17,443 nucleotides of DNA, taken from assembly GCA_030705695.1 (NCBI GenBank), contig JAUZPX010000037.1:1-17443 (forward strand). The letters run 5' to 3'. Each line of letters opens with the position of its first letter. Position 1 is the first letter of the stretch. Of the stretch, positions 1 to 7,054 are shown in pieces. Source of the DNA: Bacillota bacterium (GTDB lineage: Bacteria; Bacillota; Clostridia; Oscillospirales; Acutalibacteraceae). The notes below the pieces were generated by a model. That model ran no database searches. It was not told where the DNA came from and saw only the letters and a program-made list of their open reading frames with translations. The translations under genes and the position numbers were made by a program.

Positions 1-541
1 GTTTTACTTCTTCTTCCAGCTGGAGCCCTGCATATGAAGGTAAAAGTTTCGGCAAAAGAACAATCGAAGCGTGCGCTCGATGCGATACCGAAAATGCATC
101 ATTAACGTAAATATCGCCAAGTTCGGCTAATTTTTTTGAAAATTCAGGATCGTTCTTTTCTTCTTCTTTATGGAAGCGAACATTCTCTAAAAGCTCGATT
201 TCGCCTTCCTGTAAAGAAGCCGCAATACTCTTTGCGCTGTCGCCGATAACGTCTTTTGCCATCTTAACTTCAATTCCCATAGCCTTTGAAAGATATGCAG
301 CAACAGGAGCCAAAGAATACTTCATATTAAATTCGCCCTTAGGACGTCCTAAATGTGAGCAAAGAATAACTTTAGCTTTGTGGTCTGTTAAATATTTAAT
401 AGTCTTGATAGCCTCATCAATACGCTTTGTATCAGAGATATTTCCTTCTGCGTCAAAAGGAACGTTGAAGTCGCAGCGAACAAGTACTTTCTTACCCGCA
501 ACATCAATGTCCTCTACGGTTTTCTTATTAAGGTAATTCAT
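1..541 (-). CDS. pgk: Phosphoglycerate kinase, N-terminal part (runs off left edge)
   Basis: Glycolytic enzyme transferring phosphate between 1,3-bisphosphoglycerate and ADP in the cytosol. The first ~180 codons are present, starting at ATG 541-539 with GGAGGATCAT just upstream on the minus strand. Visible family motifs in order are RCDFNVP (substrate binding, about residues 21-27), SHLGRP (about 60-65), ENVRFHKEE (about 112-120) and NDAFSVSHRAHAS (about 142-154). The last motif differs mildly from the more common NDAFGTAHRAHAS form. The C-terminal nucleotide-binding domain lies outside the window. No glyceraldehyde-3-phosphate dehydrogenase gene lies directly upstream; trmL does, separated by 134 bases holding a weak promoter candidate, so pgk may be transcribed on its own or with genes to the left. 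Confidence 0.96.
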   Translation of the reverse strand, partial: MNYLNKKTVEDIDVAGKKVLVRCDFNVPFDAEGNISDTKRIDEAIKTIKYLTDHKAKVILCSHLGRPKGEFNMKYSLAPVAAYLSKAMGIEVKMAKDVIGDSAKSIAASLQEGEIELLENVRFHKEEEKNDPEFSKKLAELGDIYVNDAFSVSHRAHASIVLLPKLLPSYAGLQLEEEVK

Positions 542-584
542 ATATGATCCTCCACTTTGTTAAATTCAAAACGAACAAGTTTAT

Positions 585-611
585 TTTATAATAAATTGGT
601 ACATTTTTCAA
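585..611 (-). promoter_or_regulatory. Candidate promoter of pgk
   Basis: Minus strand TTGAAA (611-606) and TATAAA (590-585) with a short 15-base spacer, about 45 bases upstream of the pgk start. The gap is very AT-rich, so this is only a candidate. Confidence 0.3.
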
Positions 612-675
612 TATAAAAAACGAACAATAATAAAATTCTACCCAAAAAGTTTTGATTTATTGAGCATAGATTACA

Positions 676-1182
676 TTAAATATGGTCTTTCCATTTATAG
701 CGGTGTAATTCTCCGCTGCACTTAAGTTTAGGATATCCCCACTGTCTAAGTACTTCGAATACACCAAGTGCTACCGAATTAGACAAATTCAAACTTCTCG
801 CATCATCAATCATCGGAATCCTGACTGTGGTATCTGGATTTTTCAGTAAAAGTTCTTCTGGCAATCCTGCTGTTTCTTTTCCGAAAAATAAATATGCTTT
901 ATCAGGATAAGAAATATCGGTATAAATATTTTGTCCTTTTGTGGAAAAATAAAAACAGGTACCTTGATTTTTTTCAAAAAAATCGCCAAGATTTTCGTAA
1001 TACGTAATATCAAGAAGATACCAGTAATCGAGTCCTGCCCGCTTTAATTTTTTATCATCAATTTCAAATCCCATCGGCTTTATTATATGAAGCCGTGCAC
1101 CAGTTGCCGCACATGTACGTGCAACATTTCCCATATTCTGCGGAATTTCGGGTTCTACCATTACAATATTGATTTCTGTCAT
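676..1182 (-). CDS. trmL: tRNA (cytidine/uridine-34 2'-O)-methyltransferase TrmL, SPOUT family
   Basis: 168 residues, the usual size of TrmL (CspR/YibK). In this family the enzyme uses S-adenosylmethionine to methylate the ribose 2'-OH of the wobble base in tRNA-Leu isoacceptors. The sequence shows the SPOUT knot signatures: VEPEIPQNMGNVARTCAATG near the N terminus (residues 9-28), FGKETAGLPEELL (about 100-112) and the C-terminal knot IPMIDDARSLNLSNSVALGVFEVLRQ (about 122-147). The start is ATG 1182-1180; the upstream AAAAGGCAG is only a modest ribosome binding site. The gene follows a good minus-strand promoter at 1244-1272 and is divergent from the small gene at 1388. Confidence 0.95.
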   Translation of the reverse strand: MTEINIVMVEPEIPQNMGNVARTCAATGARLHIIKPMGFEIDDKKLKRAGLDYWYLLDITYYENLGDFFEKNQGTCFYFSTKGQNIYTDISYPDKAYLFFGKETAGLPEELLLKNPDTTVRIPMIDDARSLNLSNSVALGVFEVLRQWGYPKLKCSGELHRYKWKDHI

Positions 1183-1220
1183 TTTTTCACTGCCTTTTTG
1201 CAGAAATTACCTGTTGTTTT

Positions 1221-1248
1221 TTGTAAAAATTGCGAACAATATTATTAT
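1221..1248 (+). promoter_or_regulatory. Candidate promoter of the 61-codon small gene
   Basis: Plus strand -35 TTGTAA (1221-1226), 16-base spacer, -10 TATTAT (1243-1248). It would give a leader of about 130 bases before the ATG at 1388. Another -10-like TATATT follows at 1246, so the exact element is uncertain. Confidence 0.35.
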
Positions 1249-1272
1249 ATTACACAGTCCAAAAAAAGCCAA
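1244..1272 (-). promoter_or_regulatory. Probable trmL promoter
   Basis: Minus strand -35 TTGGCT (1272-1267), 17-base spacer, and -10 TATAAT (1249-1244), placing transcription start near 1237, about 55 bases before trmL. The -10 overlaps that of the plus-strand candidate at 1221-1248. Confidence 0.5.
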
Positions 1273-1387
1273 GAAGAAATAATAATATTTTTTGTAAAGG
1301 TAGGGAAAAATAATGACAACGTCAAAGACGTTAGATTCCGTCGATAAATCAGTCGATATTTTTATGAAAGCATGGAGGTGCTATGAA

Positions 1388-1573
1388 ATGGGAAAAAACA
1401 CAGCAAATGTTGCAAGGGGCGTAGGCATGGGTCTTGCCGCAGGCGTAGCAGCTGGATTGATCGGCAGCCAGTTTATGAAAACCAACAAAAAACAGATGAA
1501 GAAAAGAACCAATAAAGCAATGGACGCCGTAGGCAATATTGTAGACAATGTGCAATATATGTTTAAAGGCTAA
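1388..1573 (+). CDS. Small Gly/Ala-rich membrane-type protein, 61 residues, unknown function
   Basis: No specific family is recognised. The protein has a short polar N terminus, a Gly/Ala-rich hydrophobic segment at about residues 10-30 (GVGMGLAAGVAAGLIGSQFM) and then a basic, Lys-rich stretch ending in VGNIVDNVQYMFKG. This is the general build of small YtxH-like envelope proteins, but that is only a resemblance. The ATG at 1388 is chosen because GGAGG (1374-1378) sits 9 bases upstream. An in-frame ATG at 1313 with its own weaker AGGTAGGG would add 25 unconvincing residues. Another ATG at 1383 overlaps in a different frame and leads to a stop after 13 codons. The gene is monocistronic, with a strong terminator immediately after it. 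Confidence 0.7.
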   Translation: MGKNTANVARGVGMGLAAGVAAGLIGSQFMKTNKKQMKKRTNKAMDAVGNIVDNVQYMFKG

Positions 1574-1598
1574 CAATGAATCTGTTCATACAGAAGAG

Positions 1599-1637
1599 TA
1601 ACCCCACCGAATTTATAAAAACGGTGGGGTTATTATT
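1599..1637 (+). terminator. Intrinsic terminator after the 61-codon gene
   Basis: Perfect 11-bp stem TAACCCCACCG (1599-1609) / CGGTGGGGTTA (1622-1632), 12-base A/T loop, followed by TTATTTT. On the minus strand the downstream sequence is less T-rich, but the same stem also lies just beyond the lysS stop and may end lysS transcription. Confidence 0.85.
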
Positions 1638-3146
1638 TTAACTTTGTAACGGCTTCATTGTCGGGAATATGATAACGTCCCTAATAGACGCACTATCCGT
1701 AAGAAGCATAACAAGACGGTCGATACCCATCCCCATGCCGCCAGTCGGAGCCATTCCGTATTCAAGTGCGGTGATGAAATCTTCATCAAGCAAATTAGCT
1801 TCATCATCACCTGCATCACGAAGCATCATTTGATGTTCAAATCGGCTTAATTGGTCAATAGGGTCATTAAGCTCGCTGTAAGCATTTGCAAGCTCTCTTC
1901 TTGTGATAAATAGCTCGAAGCGCTCAACAAGCTCTGGCGTTCCCTTTTTGCGCTTTGTAAGCGGTGAAACTTCAACAGGGTAATCATAGATAAATGTCGG
2001 CTGAACAAGCTGTTCTTCTACTTTTTCCTCAAAAGCGGTATTCAGAATATCGCCCCAAGTGTTTGTCGGCTTTACCTCAAGATGCAATTCTTTTGCAACT
2101 TCCTTAGCCTTTTCGGTATCACCCATAAAAGCACCAAAGTCAACACCGGTATACTCTTTTACGGCATCAATCATAGAAATACGTTTAAAGGGAAGTTCAA
2201 GGCTGACTTCTTCTCCCTGATAGGAAATTTTATCAGTTCCGTTTACTGCAATGCATGATTCATGAATCAGCTTTTCTGTAATTGCCATCATATCGTTATA
2301 ATCAGAATATGCTTCATATAATTCAATTGTAGTAAACTCAGGATTATGCTTTACGGACATGCCCTCATTACGGAACAAACGACCTATTTCATATACCTTT
2401 TCCATACCACCGACAATAAGACGCTTTAAATAAAGCTCAGGTGCAATACGGAGATAGAGATCCATATCAAGTGTGTTATGGTGAGTGATAAACGGTCTTG
2501 CTGTTGCACCACCTGGGATAGTATTGAGGATAGGTGTTTCAACTTCAATAAAGCCCAGCTCGTCCAAAATATTTCTAAATGTTTTTATAACCGTGCTTCT
2601 TTTTATAAATGTCTCTTTAACATCGGGATTAACCATCATATCAACATAACGCTGACGATAGCGAAGATCGGTGTCCTTTAATCCATGGAATTTATCGGGA
2701 AGAGGTAAAAGCGACTTTGAAAGTAACGTTATTTCTTTTGCATGTACGGAAATTTCTCCGCGACGTGTACGGAAAACAAATCCTTTTACAGAAACAATAT
2801 CTCCTATATCCCAGTTACTGAAATTATTATATGTTTCTTCGCCAACATCGTCAATTTTGATATATACCTGCATACGTCCACCTTTGTCATGGACATCCAT
2901 GAATGTGGCTTTGCCCATGTCTCTCCAGCTCATAATACGGCCTGCAATATGGACATCTTTACCTTCAAGCTCTTCAAAGCGGCTGATAATTTCATTTGAT
3001 AAAATATCCCTGTCGCATGTCGTGATTTCGTACGGATCTTTTCCCATATTTTTCAGAGCAGTCAATTTATCGCGGCGAATTTGTAGAAGCTCGCTTAAAT
3101 CCTGCTCGATGGGTTCATTATTTTGAATATTTATTTTGTCGCTCAT
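1638..3146 (-). CDS. lysS: Lysyl-tRNA synthetase, class II
   Basis: Charges tRNA-Lys with lysine using ATP in the cytosol. At 502 residues it has the normal length of bacterial class II LysRS. An N-terminal OB-fold anticodon-binding domain covers about residues 64-145 (GRIMSWRDMGKATFMDVHD). The class II core follows: motif 1 around 185-205 (FRNILDELGFIEVETPIL), motif 2 at 258-276 (FRNEGMSVKHNPEFTTIEL) and motif 3 at 468-486 (TGGMGMGIDRLVMLL). The start ATG 3146-3144 has AAGGGGA about 7 bases upstream. It follows greA by 65 bases, but a strong intrinsic terminator fills that gap and leaves no room for a promoter. Confidence 0.98.
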   Translation of the reverse strand: MSDKINIQNNEPIEQDLSELLQIRRDKLTALKNMGKDPYEITTCDRDILSNEIISRFEELEGKDVHIAGRIMSWRDMGKATFMDVHDKGGRMQVYIKIDDVGEETYNNFSNWDIGDIVSVKGFVFRTRRGEISVHAKEITLLSKSLLPLPDKFHGLKDTDLRYRQRYVDMMVNPDVKETFIKRSTVIKTFRNILDELGFIEVETPILNTIPGGATARPFITHHNTLDMDLYLRIAPELYLKRLIVGGMEKVYEIGRLFRNEGMSVKHNPEFTTIELYEAYSDYNDMMAITEKLIHESCIAVNGTDKISYQGEEVSLELPFKRISMIDAVKEYTGVDFGAFMGDTEKAKEVAKELHLEVKPTNTWGDILNTAFEEKVEEQLVQPTFIYDYPVEVSPLTKRKKGTPELVERFELFITRRELANAYSELNDPIDQLSRFEHQMMLRDAGDDEANLLDEDFITALEYGMAPTGGMGMGIDRLVMLLTDSASIRDVIIFPTMKPLQS

Positions 3147-3161
3147 TTATTTTCCCCTTAT

Positions 3162-3195
3162 CTAAAAAAGGACGTACCACAAAAGAAGTACGTCC
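3162..3195 (-). terminator. Intrinsic terminator between greA and lysS
   Basis: On the minus strand, GGACGTAC (3195-3188), 10-base loop, GTACGTCC (3177-3170), then TTTTTT (3169-3164). The perfect 8-bp stem directly followed by six T residues is a textbook intrinsic terminator. It ends about 3 bases before the lysS ribosome binding site. Confidence 0.85.
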
Positions 3196-3211
3196 GTCAT
3201 TTCGATGATTA

Positions 3212-3685
3212 TTATTTTGAAATTTCAAGTACTTCGTATGAGATAATTCCCGCGGGCGTATCCACTTCAACGGTTTCCCCTACTTTTTTGCCGATAAGGC
3301 ATCTGCCTACAGGTGATTCATCGGAAATGCGACCCTTTATCGGATCTGCTTCACTGGAACCGACAATATAATATGTTGTCACTTCATCAAACTCGCAATC
3401 ATGTACTTTGACTTTTGTGCCGACATGAATGCTTTCCGTCGTAATGTCATCTTCATCTATGATTTTTACATTTTTTAAAATACCTTCAATTTGAGCGATT
3501 CTCGACTCAACTATTGCTTGGTCGTTCTTCGCTTCATCATATTCGCTGTTTTCGGAAAGATCACCGAACGATAAAGCAACTTTAATTTTCTCTGCAATTT
3601 CTTTTCGTTTAACAGTTTTTAAAATGTCAAGTTCTTCCTCGAGATTCTTTAAGCCTTCGACAGTTAATAAAACTTGTTTTTGCAT
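3212..3685 (-). CDS. greA: Transcription elongation factor GreA
   Basis: Binds the RNA polymerase secondary channel and stimulates cleavage of backtracked RNA. The 157 residues match the family length. The N-terminal coiled coil (about residues 1-75) carries the acidic tip GDLSENSEYDEAKNDQ, with D42 and E45 in the positions of the catalytic acidic pair. The C-terminal FKBP-like domain includes SDESPVGRCLIGKKVGETVEV (about 120-140). ATG 3685-3683 is preceded by GGAGAGG and AGG. The gene is driven by a perfect consensus promoter at 3762-3790 and followed by a terminator before lysS. Confidence 0.98.
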   Translation of the reverse strand: MQKQVLLTVEGLKNLEEELDILKTVKRKEIAEKIKVALSFGDLSENSEYDEAKNDQAIVESRIAQIEGILKNVKIIDEDDITTESIHVGTKVKVHDCEFDEVTTYYIVGSSEADPIKGRISDESPVGRCLIGKKVGETVEVDTPAGIISYEVLEISK

Positions 3686-3761
3686 ATTACCTGTTCCTCT
3701 CCGTCATTATAAATTATAAAAACTCATAATCATAAGATATTTTTTTCAAAGTAACCATTGT

Positions 3762-3790
3762 ATTATAATCTGTATGGCAATGGATGTCAA
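3762..3790 (-). promoter_or_regulatory. Consensus sigma-A-type promoter of greA
   Basis: Minus strand TTGACA (3790-3785), exactly 17-base spacer, TATAAT (3767-3762). Both hexamers match consensus fully. Predicted start is near 3755, giving a leader of about 70 bases. The -35 box overlaps the last codons and stop of the upstream gene at 3787. Confidence 0.85.
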
Positions 3791-4632
3791 GCGCTCTTAA
3801 TAAGCCTGCGAAGATATTCGACCAAGTTGTCTGGCAAAATAGAAAATCCATCTCCTATTATCACTGAAGGCACCGCAGAACCAAGCTCATATTGCTTACC
3901 TTTTGTATAAAGCGCCGACGCAAAATATAAATCGGGAAGATCATACGGCATGATTTTTAAATATTTTTCAGCTAAATCCATTTGATAATCATAAAAAATC
4001 ACGCCTTTTGCAGAAACTGCAGGGCGCTCGGTTGAAAAAATAATTGCGTCTTCTTTAAACGGTAAATTTTCGGTTATTCGGCGAGGCGTTATTACAACAT
4101 CACAAAAGCTAAGCCATTCGGTTTCACTGCTTATCATAACAGCAACTCCGTATTCATCCATAAGACGTTCATACTCTAAATAATAATCCCCAATATCCTT
4201 TGTAATTATCCTAAGCTGATTCGTAAAAGGAATAAGCAATTCACAAAGTTCAAGCTCGGAACCATCGGGATCATATATAGCGATTTTTATGTCTGATGGC
4301 GGTATCTTTGCCGCATTTAACACCCAAAGAGCAGCATTTTCTGCAAGCCTTTTTAACAGTGCATCGCTTTGAAACCTCTCAAACCCAAGGTTTCTCGGTA
4401 ACTTTAAGTTTTCAACACATAAAATAAATTTTCTCTCGATAGGCACAAGAAGTGCTTTCTCGATTTTATCCCAGTTAACTTTTCCGTTTATTTGCTCGTA
4501 AATAATATGCTGAACAGCCAGCCCCTGCATGGAGGCAATATAAGATTTTGGATCGTTCCTTGAAAACTTTTGCATCCATCGTTTAAACTTCGACCTCGGA
4601 GCAGCGTCCTTAATTGTCAAAGCTGTTAGCAT
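3787..4632 (-). CDS. Conserved-looking protein of unknown function, 281 residues
   Basis: I do not recognise a family. The protein is soluble-looking, without signal peptide or clear membrane segment. Its middle alternates hydrophobic strands with acidic loops (IKIAIYDPDGSELELCELL, then LRIITKD, VAVMISSE, CDVVITPRR and DAIIFSTERPAV), which suggests a Rossmann-like alpha/beta fold; this is inference. Pro/Tyr-rich and Gly-rich segments near the C terminus (MPYDLPDLYFASALY, AVPSVIIGDGFSILP) look structured, so it is probably a real gene. The start is uncertain: ATG 4632-4630 has GGAGGG (4649-4644) 11 bases upstream, while GTG at 4665 would add 11 residues with a poor ribosome binding site. It lies 111 bases after the S41-like gene, in the same direction as ftsEX. 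Confidence 0.75.
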   Translation of the reverse strand: MLTALTIKDAAPRSKFKRWMQKFSRNDPKSYIASMQGLAVQHIIYEQINGKVNWDKIEKALLVPIERKFILCVENLKLPRNLGFERFQSDALLKRLAENAALWVLNAAKIPPSDIKIAIYDPDGSELELCELLIPFTNQLRIITKDIGDYYLEYERLMDEYGVAVMISSETEWLSFCDVVITPRRITENLPFKEDAIIFSTERPAVSAKGVIFYDYQMDLAEKYLKIMPYDLPDLYFASALYTKGKQYELGSAVPSVIIGDGFSILPDNLVEYLRRLIKSA

Positions 4633-4743
4633 ACCGAACAAAACCCTCCACACCCATAAAATCACAAGGAAACCCTATTCGTAACTGCGGCTTCACCAAA
4701 CTGTAATTTATTATATGCGAAGGTTATTCAGCTTATTATTGCT

Positions 4744-5220
4744 TCAGTCATTTTTGCTCTGAGAAGATGTTTTCTTTGCTGACGAATTTTTTGTGGCCGC
4801 CTGCGTCTGTGCTTGTGTAGCGGATTTTGTTGCCGTAATAATTGGTTTTACTCCGTTTTTGTAAATTACAACTGCTGAACCGTCAGACAATGTTACAACA
4901 TTAATATTTGCATTATTTATATTTGTATACTGGTAAACCTGATCTTTGGGAATAAATTGAATTGACTCATTGTTAAGCCCCAAAATATATCCTTTACAAA
5001 TGCTCTCGTTTAAAGCATCCTCATCAATTTTACCTTTATACTCCTGCCGTACGACAGAATCAATTTCGCTAATCCTTGCGTACATGGTTTTTTGGCGATT
5101 TAAATCCTGTAAACTTTCATTGAAATTAGACATTGCCGTAATATATGCAACCGAAAACGCGATTGCCGTTGCGAGCGCAGCAATCGCTATCGTAATTCCC
5201 ACAGAAATTTTCTTGTGCAT
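4744..5220 (-). CDS. Membrane-anchored S41-peptidase N-terminal domain lacking PDZ and protease domains
   Basis: 158 residues. The first ~90 residues resemble the N terminus of clostridial C-terminal-processing peptidases (CtpA, family S41): a short basic start MHKKIS, a membrane segment at about residues 6-29, then a helical region with ARISEIDSVVRQEYKGKIDEDALNESICKGYILGL, matching the family pattern of a conserved helix, Y-x-G-x-I-D, then a Gly-containing helix. Complete S41 proteins then carry a PDZ domain and a Ser/Lys protease domain, usually over 350 residues in all. Here a short strand-like segment (INVVTLSDGSAVVIYKNGVKPI) follows, then an Ala/Thr/Ser/Gln/Lys-rich tail to the stop. The start at ATG 5220-5218 is set by AAGGAG 7 bases upstream; an upstream in-frame start at 5271 would overlap ftsX. 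It lies 44 bases after ftsX, so is probably cotranscribed. It could be a degenerate remnant or a working non-catalytic partner of FtsEX. Confidence 0.75.
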   Translation of the reverse strand: MHKKISVGITIAIAALATAIAFSVAYITAMSNFNESLQDLNRQKTMYARISEIDSVVRQEYKGKIDEDALNESICKGYILGLNNESIQFIPKDQVYQYTNINNANINVVTLSDGSAVVIYKNGVKPIITATKSATQAQTQAATKNSSAKKTSSQSKND

Positions 5221-5264
5221 TAGTGTACTCCTTGTTTCAAAAGAAATTTGAAGCAAAAGCCGCT

Positions 5265-6170
5265 TTACCAACCGAGAATTTCGTTACCCTCTTTTTTGAG
5301 GTATTTACCGACTGAAATAATGCCGCCAAGAGCGCCAATTGCAATACCCGAAATAATAAATGCAACTAAAACTCCAGTTGACATCTGCGAAAACGGAATT
5401 GCATCGTAATGAATCAAATTTGAAATTGAGCTCATAAGGATATTATAAACAAACATAAGACCCAGCGTAGAGATAAGTCCAGATATCAAGCCAATAACCA
5501 TACCTTCTACAATAAACGGAATACGAACAAATAAATTTGTTGCTCCGACCGATTTCATAATGCTTATCTCAAACCGTCGTGAATACATAGTCATACGAAT
5601 CGTATTTGAAATAATAAACAAGGAAATCAGACCGAGAATTATAATAATCCATATACCGGCTGTCGATACAAGATTGTTAAGCTTTGTAAGGGTAGCCGCT
5701 AAATCACTTTTATTTGAGATTTGATCAACACCACTGACTTTCTTAATTTTTGTAACAGTATCGCTATATTTCGACAAATCTGCCATAGAGATTTTAAACG
5801 CATTTGGAAGAGGGTTCCCCTGACCGATTAACTCTTGATAAATTTCTTCAGGTAAATCTTTTTTATATTGTTTAATTGCCTCATCGCGGGAAAGAAACTT
5901 GCAAGAACTGATATTATCTATATTTTTTAGATTTTCACCAACCTGAACAGCCTGAAGTTCCGTAACATTTTGCTTTAAATATACCGTGAAAACATTCGAT
6001 TCTCCAACTGCTTTTACAGTCTGCTGAACATTTACAGACATCAATGCAGCAGCTCCTGTAAGAAGCAAACAGGAAACAAGAATACCTATTGACGCAATTG
6101 ACATCATACGATTGTTCCAGACGTTTTTTAAGCCTTCTTTGATTAAATATCCGAATCCACTGATACTCAT
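5265..6170 (-). CDS. ftsX: Cell division ABC transporter-like permease FtsX
   Basis: 301 residues, typical of FtsX. With FtsE it forms a membrane complex that converts ATP hydrolysis into activation of extracellular peptidoglycan hydrolases at division or elongation sites. The N terminus (GYLIKEGLKNVWNNRMMSIASIGILVSCLLLTGAA) is the classic FtsX start with membrane segment 1 at about residues 22-44. A large extracellular loop spans about 45-165. Three further membrane segments lie near 170-190, 220-245 and 265-290, with the conserved cytoplasmic RMTMYSRRFEISIMKSVGAT between segments 2 and 3. Its ATG overlaps the ftsE stop by four bases (ATGA), indicating translational coupling. Confidence 0.96.
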   Translation of the reverse strand: MSISGFGYLIKEGLKNVWNNRMMSIASIGILVSCLLLTGAAALMSVNVQQTVKAVGESNVFTVYLKQNVTELQAVQVGENLKNIDNISSCKFLSRDEAIKQYKKDLPEEIYQELIGQGNPLPNAFKISMADLSKYSDTVTKIKKVSGVDQISNKSDLAATLTKLNNLVSTAGIWIIIILGLISLFIISNTIRMTMYSRRFEISIMKSVGATNLFVRIPFIVEGMVIGLISGLISTLGLMFVYNILMSSISNLIHYDAIPFSQMSTGVLVAFIISGIAIGALGGIISVGKYLKKEGNEILGW

Positions 6171-6877
6171 ATTTGCCCCTCACTAGAATCTGCTTCATTG
6201 TCAAGATCGGGCATAGGTACTGAATCTTTAATAACCTGCCCGTTACCGATTTCTATAACACGTCTGTTAAACTGCTTTACAAGATTTTGCTCGTGAGTAA
6301 CAACTATAATCGTTGTTCCGTATTTGTTAATTTCACTAAGCAAATCAATAATTTCATAAGACATCTCTGGGTCAATATTACCGGTAGGTTCATCTGCAAT
6401 AATCATAAGCGGATTGTTAACAAGAGCCCTTGCTAAACTTACACGCTGCTGCTCTCCGCCCGAAAGCTGGCTCGGACGGCTGTTTGCTTTATCTTTTAGC
6501 CCGACAAGTCCCAGAATATACGGTACTCTTCTTTTTACAGCAGACGGACTTGCACCGATTACACGCATGGCAAAAGCAACGTTATCAAAAACAGTCATTT
6601 TATCAATTAAACGGAAATCCTGGAAAACAATACCCATGGTTCTGCGCAAATAAGGTACTTTTCTGTGATGCATATTGGTTACATTTGTTCCGTTAATAAA
6701 TATCTTTCCGTTTGTCGGCGTTTCTTCATGCATGATCAGTTTTAAAAATGTACTTTTTCCGGCACCTGAAGCACCTACAATAAATACAAATTCGCCCTTA
6801 TCAATATTAATATTTACGTTATTCAGCGCTTTTGTACCGTTTTGATATGTCTTTGAAACATTTTTGAATTCAATCAT
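6167..6877 (-). CDS. ftsE: Cell division ATP-binding protein FtsE
   Basis: Cytoplasmic ATPase subunit of FtsEX, 236 residues. Walker A is GASGAGKST (35-43), the Q-loop is in VFQDFRL (Q86), the ABC signature is LSGGEQQR (138-145), Walker B ends in IIADEP (159-164) and the H-loop is VTHE (H195). The VFQDFRL and GASGAGKS forms are typical of FtsE rather than other ABC ATPases. A short acidic tail follows. The start ATG 6877-6875 is preceded by GGGAGAAG. The gene overlaps ftsX by four bases and has a long upstream gap holding a promoter candidate and a terminator-like hairpin. Confidence 0.97.
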   Translation of the reverse strand: MIEFKNVSKTYQNGTKALNNVNINIDKGEFVFIVGASGAGKSTFLKLIMHEETPTNGKIFINGTNVTNMHHRKVPYLRRTMGIVFQDFRLIDKMTVFDNVAFAMRVIGASPSAVKRRVPYILGLVGLKDKANSRPSQLSGGEQQRVSLARALVNNPLMIIADEPTGNIDPEMSYEIIDLLSEINKYGTTIIVVTHEQNLVKQFNRRVIEIGNGQVIKDSVPMPDLDNEADSSEGQI

Positions 6878-6970
6878 AAATCTTCTCCCGGTAAAAGTAA
6901 TACTATCTTTAATGTCGAAACTAACACGAAGTTATGTGTGCAAAATAGCAACTATTTTTTAAATAACGAA

Positions 6971-7014
6971 CAAAACTCGCCTATGAGCCGATAATCACCA
7001 GCACATGAAGCGAG
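6971..7014 (-). terminator. Terminator-like hairpin between the CdaR-type gene and ftsE
   Basis: On the minus strand, CTCGCTTCATG (7014-7004) can pair, with one bulge and one G-T pair, with CATAGGCGAG (6985-6976), followed by TTTTG. The loop is about 18 bases. It could end the regulator transcript or act as an attenuator in the ftsE leader. Confidence 0.45.
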
Positions 7015-7054
7015 ACTATTCATGTTTTAATCGTTTACTTCTTTATTAATTGAT

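Noticed and set aside
3123..3211. T-box or lysine riboswitch upstream of lysS
   Set aside because: The gap is only 65 bases and has just the terminator hairpin; no T-box specifier or lysine-riboswitch architecture fits.
4710..4715. TATAAT on the minus strand as promoter of the 281-codon gene
   Set aside because: No acceptable -35 sequence lies 16-18 bases upstream and no extended -10 is present.
572..6973. Repeated CGAACAA in several gaps (572, 621, 1233, 6967), like a LexA half site or operator
   Set aside because: The same heptamer also occurs inside genes (for example near 477 and 4635) and no paired half site is present, so it fits chance in AT-rich DNA.
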